A stretch of 15,909 nucleotides of DNA from Brachionus koreanus (Eukaryota > Rotifera > Eurotatoria > Ploima > Brachionidae), in contig PJRA01000016.1 of assembly GCA_016987375.1 (NCBI GenBank), positions 822,005 through 837,913 of the forward strand, read 5' to 3'. Below, piece after piece: positions 1 through 8,000 of this stretch (its first letter is position 1; each line of letters starts with the position of its first letter). The notes under the pieces are model-generated. The model had not been told where the DNA came from. It did not search any database and was given only the letters and a program-made list of their open reading frames with translations. The position numbers and the translations under genes are program-made.

Positions 1-257
1 TTATAGCTAATTTTTAGTAGTTTATAAATAAATATATATATGATCCCCTGATCATTTGCATGATCGGGCAAGTTAACTTAACTTTTGTCCATTTACTTAT
101 GCATCACCCGTTAGTATCAAATTTAAAAAACTACCTAAAATGGAGATTCTCACAAGCTAAATGGGAGTTAAAGGGGCTCAAAAAATTGGTCTTAATCAAT
201 GCAGTATAAGAATTAGCAGTAGAAAAATAAAATACAGTTTTTGACAAAGGCAAACCT
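1..257. other. AT-rich left edge, nothing assigned
   Basis: No ORF or RNA gene was recognised. A small imperfect hairpin (CCCTGATCA ... TGATCGGG) lies near 46-69. The stretch 150-185 is less AT-rich but not open over a useful length. Confidence 0.5.
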
Positions 258-666
258 AAGCAAAATTAGTCAATGTGAAATCTTACAGTACAAAAATTAC
301 AGTAAAACAAGGAAAAACTATATAATTTTTTCTTCTAGTTGGCCATAAATGGTTCTGTAAATAGTACAGTGTTGCACAAATTTGTACAAACAAATTCTAA
401 GCTTTGCAAAAACTGTGCAATTTAGTGCAAATTTTATTTAATCTATAAAATATTATTTAATCATTAAAAAAAAACGTATAGTTAATGAAGTGCATTTAAC
501 AGAAAAATGAAGAGTATTTGCAGAATTTAGAATTCGTTTGTACAAATTTGTACAACACTGTACTGTTTACAGAACCATTTATGGCCAACTAGAAAAAAAA
601 ATTATATAGTTTTTCCAATTGTACTGTAATTTTTGTACTAAGATTTCACATTGACTAATTTTGCTT
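258..666. mobile_element. Foldback (long inverted-repeat) element, MITE-like
   Basis: The left arm (about 258-413) and right arm (about 512-666) are reverse complements at roughly nine of ten positions, separated by a 98-nt AT-rich spacer. A recognisable shared block is TTGGCCATAAATGGTTCTGT in the left arm (about 339-358), matched by its complement in the right arm near 569-592. Differences are a 2-nt insertion and scattered substitutions, so the arms have begun to diverge. No ORF lies inside, so it cannot encode its own transposase. This is the shape of a non-autonomous DNA transposon. I could not define a clean target-site duplication, so the family is unknown. Confidence 0.65.
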
Positions 667-698
667 TTTGTACTGTAATTTTTGTACTAAGATTTCAC
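619..698. repeat. Two-copy 31-nt direct repeat at the right end of the foldback element
   Basis: The 31-nt unit beginning TTGTACTGTAATTTTTGTAC is present identically at 619-649 and 668-698, a period of 49 nt. The first copy belongs to the right arm of the inverted repeat; the second lies just outside it. A related inverted copy sits in the left arm around 274-304. The arrangement suggests subterminal repeats or a local duplication at the element's edge. Confidence 0.8.
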
Positions 699-1309
699 GT
701 TGCCCAAAATAAAAAAGTTTATTAAGTGATAAATAATGCTTCAAAACAACATTTTTTTTCATTTTAAATTTTCTTTTTAGCTAAAATATGAATTAAAATA
801 TCTTATTTTTATTTTAACACTGTATAGGATACAGAAAAAGAGCAACTTTGTATTCAATTTAATTCGATATCGATTTTAATAACCTAATAAATTAAAATGA
901 CAATTTTTTGCCATTTAATAGCATATTAAATAACATAACTATTTAAATAATGATCATGTTCAAAGAAAATTATTTTAAAAATTTTTTAAAAATCATTTTT
1001 AATTAAAAAATTTATTAAAATGAGATTTTTAATTGACGTTAAAATTGAACTGTTAACATAAATTTAAAACTGAAAATTCGAATTATTTAACGAAATATTT
1101 GGTTTAGATTTAGATTGAATAGTAAAAGAGCGACTCATTTTTTAAAAATCAAAATTGAGGCAAAATTTAATTTTTTTTTCTATTTTAAAAAGAATTTTCA
1201 GTCCACCTCTCCAATCTGCACATTTGCACCATATTGATTCTAATTTTCCCTTTTAGGTTTTAAATTCTAAACAATCAATTTCTAGAAAACAAAAATAAAT
1301 AATTTTTTT
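667..1309. other. AT-rich intergenic stretch, nothing recognised
   Basis: Apart from the second direct-repeat copy at 668-698, this stretch is very AT-rich with no ORF of note. A pyrimidine-rich run with a terminal TAG lies near 1230-1257 on the plus strand and resembles a splice acceptor, but no coding sequence follows it. Confidence 0.6.
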
Positions 1310-1315
1310 TTTATT
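1310..1315 (-). promoter_or_regulatory. Poly(A) signal of the sphingosine-1-phosphate phosphatase gene
   Basis: AATAAA on the minus strand, about 16 nt past the TGA stop of the upstream gene. The position suits a cleavage and polyadenylation signal, although the hexamer is common by chance in DNA this AT-rich. Confidence 0.45.
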
Positions 1316-1330
1316 ATAGCTCTAAAAAAA

Positions 1331-2509
1331 TCAAATTAAATTTAAGAAACTAAAAATTAAAAATATATTAAAGACCGACGAAAAACTAATAGTCGAATAA
1401 ACAAAAAAATTATAAGCTATTTCTATTTTATAGTTATTTTTAATAACATCTTTAATACATGAATTTGTAGCACTTTTTTTCAAATTTAAAAATTTCCTAA
1501 CACCAAAATAAAATAGTTTTTTGCATAAAAACCTAATCAAAACTAGTAAAACAAGTCCAAGAGAAGTTCTCACCAGCACCAAGCCTAGTAGAGAGTAGTC
1601 ATCAACTGTTCTATTATTGAAATTGATTTTTCCTATGTTCTCGATTTGAAACGCTGCTTTACAAGTCATTCCAAACGATAGTCCAGTACCAACTCCCATT
1701 ATTAAAAAAGTGTCGGCTCTTGCCGAGCTCCACCGTCTTTTGTTCGGATAGACAAAACAAACTAGGAGAAAAAGCGATGAAAAAATAGTTCCACCAAAAA
1801 AATTGTCATGAATTAAATTATATATTAAACTTGAATAGGAAATAAAAATTTTATTAATAACATAAGCCAATACTAGGCCGCCCAGTATGTCCAAATATGT
1901 GTGCATACCGAGATAAATTCTGGACAAACAGACCAGAAAAATGAGAACGTAAGATAGGAGAGTAATAATCAAACGCAGTGTGCTTGTTTCCTCTTGGGGT
2001 AGAGTTTTGAATACAAATGTCAACAAGGTCCATGAAATTGTAAACACTGCCATTGCATGTGTGGAGGGAAAGCCAAATTCGTGCAGATATCTGTCTTCGA
2101 TTTTGACAACTGGAGGCGAACTTGGCCTCGGCATCTCGAGGATGTCTTTTAGAGCTTGGCCTATGTACATCGATATGGCCCATGCCATACATGTCAATAT
2201 CATTATCTTATCATCATAATTCCATGTAACAAACGGAAGAAATGATATATAGAAAACTTCATTGCCTATGTTTGTTATGAACAAAAAAAACCAATAAAAA
2301 AAGCTATTTCCTACCGAATATAAACACTTTGTGTTGTCTAAATGATTCACTGATTTGACGTGTTTCAAGCTTGTTGATTTTAATTTGTCTTCTTGATTCC
2401 ATTTTTCGTCCGAGATCACGTCTACTAGTCTCAAGCTAAAGTAGTTTTGGGTTTTTGTGACTAAAGAGGGATCGTTTAAAAATTTGACTACACTGACCAT
2501 TTTCTGCAT
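1331..2509 (-). CDS. SGPP: Sphingosine-1-phosphate phosphatase (SGPP1/2 family)
   Basis: Predicted ER-membrane lipid phosphatase that removes phosphate from sphingosine-1-phosphate to give sphingosine. The single exon encodes 392 aa from the ATG at 2509. An in-frame GTG at 2515 extends the reading frame by two codons but is not a credible eukaryotic start. All three PAP2-family motifs are present (residues counted from the GTG; subtract two for the ATG): K123-x6-R130-P131 followed by SSPPVVKIE, P150-S-T-H153, and S198-R199-x5-H205 with D209. The PSTH form and the SPPVVK stretch are characteristic of sphingosine-phosphate phosphatases rather than generic lipid phosphatases. Multiple hydrophobic segments (about 72-95, 104-120, 181-197, 208-223, 241-256, 308-330, 370-392) fit a polytopic protein. 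Length is close to the human homologues (about 400-440 aa), so it appears complete. SGPP1 and SGPP2 cannot be told apart here. Confidence 0.92.
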   Translation of the reverse strand: MQKMVSVVKFLNDPSLVTKTQNYFSLRLVDVISDEKWNQEDKLKSTSLKHVKSVNHLDNTKCLYSVGNSFFYWFFLFITNIGNEVFYISFLPFVTWNYDDKIMILTCMAWAISMYIGQALKDILEMPRPSSPPVVKIEDRYLHEFGFPSTHAMAVFTISWTLLTFVFKTLPQEETSTLRLIITLLSYVLIFLVCLSRIYLGMHTYLDILGGLVLAYVINKIFISYSSLIYNLIHDNFFGGTIFSSLFLLVCFVYPNKRRWSSARADTFLIMGVGTGLSFGMTCKAAFQIENIGKINFNNRTVDDYSLLGLVLVRTSLGLVLLVLIRFLCKKLFYFGVRKFLNLKKSATNSCIKDVIKNNYKIEIAYNFFVYSTISFSSVFNIFLIFSFLNLI

Positions 2510-3264
2510 TTTCACAATTGTAAAATAATCCTTAATAAATTATTAACAAAAAAAAAAGAAAAAAAAAAACTAGCTTGTTTCTATAACAAAAATTAGCATT
2601 AGAAGTCTGATTTTGAATTGCAACAAAAATATCGTAAAATAATTAATTATAAGTGAGTTCTAAAGTCCATGAATAATAGACTCATATTTGCGTTTAGGCT
2701 TGCGTGAATAATTTCAATTTCAAATTAGGCTTTAACCAATTTTTTTATTTTTTTATGAATTTTAAATTTTTAATTTAGTAAGCTTATATAGTGAATCGAT
2801 AAATAAATATATAATAAAATTTATTTTCAATAAACTTTGAATAAAATAAACTAAAAAAAATTCTTGTCATTTTTTTACTAGATTTTTGTGACCCAAATTT
2901 AGAGGGAGAAAATTTTTTTTTTATTTTTTTATTTATGAATTAAAAACACAAAGTAAAAATATGTTGTAAATAATCAGAGCTTAAAGATTTTATGGTTTTG
3001 AGCTCATTTTTTATAATGTTTAAAGACAAAAGATAAATATTATAAACCTTTTCTTTCTTGATAAATGACATAGTGAGTTTTGGAGCAAAAAACAAAAATT
3101 TTAAATTAAAATTTAGCTTTGTTTCTTTTGGTCAAATAATCGTTATTCCAAATGTGCTTGTATTACCCAAATTTGATTAATGTAAAATGTATGCAAGTCT
3201 AAAAAATATCTTTGAAATGTAAGAAAAGTGAATGCTGGTGGATGTGTGTATCTCACAAAAAAGT
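2510..3264. other. AT-rich intergenic stretch upstream of the phosphatase gene
   Basis: This should contain the 5' UTR and promoter of the minus-strand phosphatase gene, but no motif stands out. No coding sequence, RNA gene or repeat was recognised, only homopolymer A/T runs. Confidence 0.5.
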
Positions 3265-3392
3265 CTGAACACCTTCTAAACTGGAAGTTTGTGGAGATTC
3301 TGAGGATATATAAAATATATAAACACCTGAGACGTTGTCGATTGCTAACCTATTCAAAAGAACAAAATCAGAGTCATTAAGTCAATGCATTA

Positions 3393-3523
3393 AGATTGCG
3401 ATGGCTTGGACATGTATTTAGAATGAAAGAAAAAAGGACACCAAAAAAAGCCTTTCAGTGAAAATCCCAAGGGTGATGTAAGGTTGGAAGACCAGAAGTA
3501 ACATGGAAGACAATTAACAATAA
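3393..3523 (+). pseudogene. 3' fragment of a non-LTR retrotransposon reverse-transcriptase ORF
   Basis: One plus-strand frame reads RLRWLGHVFRM, then KEKRTPKKAFQ, a stop, KSQG, a stop, and VGRPEVTWKTI. The pattern R-L-R-W-L-G-H-V-x-R-M ... G-R-P-x-x-T-W is a familiar C-terminal signature of LINE-type polyproteins and of host genes derived from them. Two in-frame stops within 131 nt show it is dead. Weaker similarity may extend upstream to about 3265 (LLNWKFVEILRIYK in another frame). The 3' tail motif at 3625-3670 may be the end of the same insertion. Confidence 0.75.
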
Positions 3524-3624
3524 CAATAATTCAATTTTAAGAAAATTAACTATTTTGATAAAAATTTAATCCTTTTTTTTCAACTTTTATTTACACAAAT
3601 TTAACTCCTTTTTCTTTTTTAACA

Positions 3625-3670
3625 TTGCCAGAATATGGCGTTAATTGAATTAAATAAATGAATAAAAAAT
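3625..3670 (+). repeat. LINE-like 3' tail motif, copy 1
   Basis: GCCAGAATATGGCGTTAATT followed by an AATAAAT-rich tail. A closely similar block occurs on the minus strand at about 5893-5935. A short conserved 3' UTR motif followed by tandem AATA-type units is typical of the 3' ends of non-LTR elements. It lies about 100 nt past the reverse-transcriptase fragment on the same strand. Confidence 0.55.
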
Positions 3671-3825
3671 TAGAAAACAGCTTAGAATCAAAACGAGCTT
3701 GTGATTTTTTGATGCGACCTGAACATTGTAGCCTCTATTAGTTGATTTTTCCATTTAAGATTTGTATTGAAAATAACTCCGAGATCTCTTTGGGTTTCTG
3801 ACGTTGATAATTGTTGATAAATTTG
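3655..3825 (-). pseudogene. Reverse-transcriptase C-terminal fragment of a second non-LTR retrotransposon
   Basis: The minus strand reads STSETQRDLGVIFNTNLKWK and then NQLIEATMF, followed after a one-base shift by GRIKKSQARFDSKLF. The R-D-L-G-V-x-x-x-x-x-L-x-W/F block and the following G-R-I-K-K-S ... S-K-L-F block are standard in the C-terminal region of jockey/CR1/RTE-like reverse transcriptases. The frameshift and 5' truncation mark it as inactive. It faces the opposite way from the neighbouring LINE fragment, so the two insertions were probably independent. Confidence 0.75.
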
Positions 3826-3859
3826 ATAGATAAAAGATGTGAGAAGAAAAAAAAATTTT

Positions 3860-4424
3860 TTACCTTTTTTTAAAAAAAATTTTTTAAATTTTTTTCTCTC
3901 TATCAAACTAATTTTATTTATGTCATTTGATTAGATATTTTAAACAAAAATTTTTCACTTGAAAAAAAAAAGAAAATGAATAAAATTGTTTTTAAAATGT
4001 TTTATTAAAAAAAAAAATTGTCATTTAATTTTAGTATTATTATTTTGTTTCATCAATAAAAAATTGTTAAAAATAAAATTTTTGCTTTTATTCTAAATGA
4101 TTTGATTGTTTTTTTTAATCATCATCAAGCATTATGCCTCTGGACTTCTTGTTACGCAAGACCATCGTTTTAAGCATGCATGTGTGATTTATTTTTAAAT
4201 AGATAATTTCTAACAAAATTACTAAAAAAACTTGGGTATTTAGTAGACTTTTTTTAATAATTTCAAAACCCGGATTTGAAAATATACAATTATATAAATT
4301 AAATTAATTATTTATGATCGATCTTCGATTATTCATTGAGCGCATATTCAAAGAAATCGATCTCTTCAAATAAATGCTAAAAATAAATTATAAGTTTGTT
4401 AGTTTAAAAGTGTTTTTGTTTGCA
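3860..4424. other. AT-rich stretch with one coding-like patch
   Basis: Mostly A/T runs. A patch at 4129-4180 has normal base composition. On the minus strand it reads MLKTMVLRNKKSRGIMLDDD and then TAA, and is preceded upstream at about 4237-4250 by a T-run ending in AG that could be a splice acceptor. It could be a last exon, but I found no convincing partner exons and do not call a gene. Confidence 0.3.
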
Positions 4425-4870
4425 AAGGACCCGGCCCAGGGCGTCTCAAAGGCCAGGATCAAGAGCTCTAACATAAATGGGTTGAAAACACCGGATTTTA
4501 GTCTTGGTTCATCAAACAGCCGGGCCTCGTTTCGGACAATAAACAACATTCAGCCCACGAGCCGAGCTGTTCGTAACAAATAACAAATCTTAAAAATTAA
4601 ATTCAAGAATGATTTTCTAAAAAAATCTAGATGTAAAAACATTTTAAAAATTTGACTCCTGAAAAAACGAGTCGCACTGTTTTTTGTCTGCGAAAGCTTA
4701 GATAGACCAGTCGATTGGTATTCTTCGCGCACGTTCTTCATCCCTGAATTAGTGGAATTTTTACTAAATATTGTGTCCATTGGAGCCGCTCGGCCGCAAT
4801 GATGTTGCCTTTTTATTTACAAAACATATTAATTGATAGTTCATTCAGCCGAGCGGGCTCTCGTCCAAAT
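4425..4870. other. Unidentified GC-richer island with coding-like ORFs on both strands
   Basis: Base composition changes sharply here, with many CpG steps, against A/T-dominated flanks. Short ORFs with protein-like composition occur on both strands: plus 4374-4583, ending in SRAVRNK; minus from the ATG at 4780, beginning MDTIFSKNSTNSG; and a plus frame around 4656-4800 that contains RPVDWYSSRTFFIPELVEF. GC-rich blocks GAGCCGCTCGGC (near 4784) and GCCGAGCGGGCTC (near 4849) form an inverted pair, and CATTCAGCC is repeated at 4547 and 4842. I recognise no family. A decayed transposon or a small lineage-specific gene are both possible. Confidence 0.35.
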
Positions 4871-5048
4871 TTATACACACAAACGGTTTTAGAAATAGAA
4901 AAATTTAAATGAAATCTTGCAGCACCGTGCTTGAGAGTACAAAAGTTCTTGTCGATACAAAGATGTTATCAGCAAAAAATTGAAAAAAAAAAAAATTGAA
5001 AAAAAAATTAATAAAAGATAAGAATAGATTTTGTTGATTTTAGTTTTT

Positions 5049-8000
5049 TTAGTTGAAGTATTGATCGGTTAAAATTTTTTCCAAATAGGCCTCTTCATAG
5101 GGCATTTGGTAGTTGTAAACACACATGGGCAACTCGTCTTTTTCCAATGGGTGCCAATTGTCGCATCGCAATATCTTGCATACTTTGCGTATACTTTGCT
5201 CGCTGCAAAAGCCATAATCGACAATGGTGTCTTCGCCATCTTCGTCTTCTATAAAATTGTCATTTTTAAATTTTCCATACTTCAAATCAATAACACAGTC
5301 CATGGCCACGTAAAAAGTCTTCAAGTTGTCTCTTAGTTTGGCTATTGCGATTAGATTTATTTCAAGTATTTCATAGCCGACTAAGACAAGTTCAGTCAAG
5401 TATTTACACTTCCAGCACAAAAGGACCAATGGGTCCGGGTCAACTTCATATCTTAGCGGGTTATGGTACTGCAATGACGGATCTGTGATCGCATCTACTA
5501 TTACCAGACTTTTTAATGTTTCTAAATAGTTATTGCTTATGAATTGGAGCAGGTCAGGATTTAAAGATTTACAAAAATACATTCTTAATAAAAAAGAGTA
5601 TTTTTTAATTTTTTCATTTAAAATTTAATTCAATATTGAAATAAAATGTAACCTTATTGTTTCCAATGGAATGAACGGGCTTAGGATCAAGCCGTATTTG
5701 TGTGCTGATTCTTCTACTAGCATAAAATTAATTGTTACTCGCAGTTTTTTGTTGCTATTTGTTGCTATAGACCATGATTCGTCTTTTATTCTATTAGCCT
5801 CATTTATTCTATCTATGCTATTCACATTAAGATTGAGTCTTTAAAGAAAAAAAAATTTTAATCATAAAATTTTAAAAAAATATTTATATTATATTATATT
5901 TATTCATATTGACGCCAATTCTGGCGATAAATAAAGTAAAAATAAAAATCAAATGTTGAGTTTTTTTGTGTCTAATTTTCAATAATTATACCAAAATATA
6001 CCAAATAATGAAGATAATTCAAATAATTAATCGTAAAAAATAAGTAAAAATAAGAAGTTTATTTATTTGGTTTTGTTTTTATGTTTTTATTTTCCCATCG
6101 TTCTTTCTTTTTTTGTTTCAGAAAGCCTTGATTAACAAATTTAGGAGTTGTTTTGATTAAAAAAATATTTATTAAAAAATATTTTTTTAATCAAAACTAC
6201 TCCTAATTTTTTTCTAAAATGTTTCCTATCTAAAAATTTACACAATACATATTATTTAGATTTATGGTGTTTAGTTAAAGCATTTATTGGGAGATATTTA
6301 AAATTTTGATTTCTTTTTAAATTTAATTTAATTTTAACTATTTTAAAATAAAACTCCCTTTTTATTTTTTTTAAAGATAGTAAATTTGCATTTGTGGTTA
6401 AACTTTAAATAAGTAATGGTTTATCTCGGTAAGTAATGGAAGTTTCAACAGTCAATCAATTCAAAGACAGATACGATAAATACAAGTTCAAAAAAAAGAG
6501 ATACTCTTTATCGAACATGGGGTCATAGCAATATATTTTAGTCTTTTTTGAAATTTGTCTTTCTTTTGTAATATTTCACTTCTCTTTTTGTCCTAATTAT
6601 GTAACATTCACATAAATTATTTTTTTTGTACATGAATCTAGTTTTTGGTGTATCTAGCTACCATGATCGTCAAGCTTGCTTGCTGTAGCTTCAAATAAAT
6701 TGTACAGCTGTTTTTTGACTGAAAATCAATCAATATTTCAACAACTCTGTACTATTCAATTTAATCAAGATAGGAAACCAACCCCGCGTATTTATTTTTG
6801 TGAAATTTGATGATTTTTCTCTATTACCCTAGATTTTTTAGCGAATTATCTGACAAATTAAATATAAATTTGACAATTTCATAACTGACATTTTTATTAA
6901 AAATCTGATTTATTTAAATCTAACAAAATACCCGAAACATCTGAAAAAAGTTATTTTTTATATCTGAAACTTTTATTTTTTTTATCTGACAAAAAAAATT
7001 TTCCTATTCAATAATCATTTGACTTTTTCGACAAAAAATTCTTATTCTACATTTATGAAAACCAAGGTAAGTTTTTTTTTTTAAAAAAAAAAAGAACGCT
7101 AAAAATCCTGCATATAAATAATTAAGTTAATTTTAATTTTAAAAAAAAATTTTTTCATTTCGTATTAGGTTTTTAAAAATTATTTGATTTTTTTTTCACA
7201 TCAAATGACAAAATTGATATATTTTATATGTTTAAATAGCTGAAAATTAGTTGAATTTTAAATAATTTTAAATCTAGATAAATAGAAAATTGATCAAGTT
7301 GGGGCACTTGAAATTATTGATTAAAAATCTTAATAAATATAAAATTTTGTAATGTATTACGGAGTTAATAGAAAGACTAGTAATAATTATTTCTTTATTA
7401 AATAAAGATAAAGAATAATGAATAATATATGACAATAAATTGAGTTGCTTAAATATGGAATCCAGTACGTGACTAGATTTCCAAAAAGAATAAAGATGCA
7501 ACAACAATTTGCCAAATATGGTAAAATGAATTTTAACAAGTTATGGTAGATAAATTATTCAAAACATCAACTTATAATATGACAATTTTCCTATTAAAAT
7601 TAACTTAGTTATTACCATGCAGATTTTATAAATCTTTTCCTAAGCTACAAATTATGTGTGCTTATTTGTTTCAAAAAAAAGCTTTGATTACTAGAATTGA
7701 TCCGAGACGAAAAAATTTTAATTTTTGAACCTACAAAAAATTTTGCTCTTGCTCTTTTTCTTTCTTTCCTGAACGAGGTTAGTTTATAATGTATTTGCAG
7801 AATAAGAATTTATGTTTAAAAAAGTTTAATTAATGAAAATTTAAGTTTTAATTAGTCATTTAAAAAAATGTCTAATAATTTTTTTATCTAACTTATTTAT
7901 TTAATTCAAATATTTCAGCTAACATTAATAAAAGTGAACCTAGACATAGAATTCAAAGTTTCAAGGAAAATTCCAATTACTAACAGTGGAAAAGATATTT

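Noticed and set aside
1854..2219. ORFs on the opposite strand and other frames within the phosphatase gene
   Set aside because: They overlap the motif-bearing SGPP frame and have no recognisable content.
2510..2515. GTG start adding two codons to the phosphatase
   Set aside because: An ATG two codons downstream at 2509 is the credible eukaryotic start, and no family residue lies in the extension.
5625..5825. A separate 66-codon gene between the FBXO33 exons
   Set aside because: Its frame starts with GTG and is explained as FBXO33 exon 2 (5838-5653), spliced in phase on both sides; the codons after 5653 are intron.
7274..7507. 77-codon minus-strand ORF in FBXO33 intron 1
   Set aside because: It opens with TTG, is low complexity and AT-driven, and matches no family I know.
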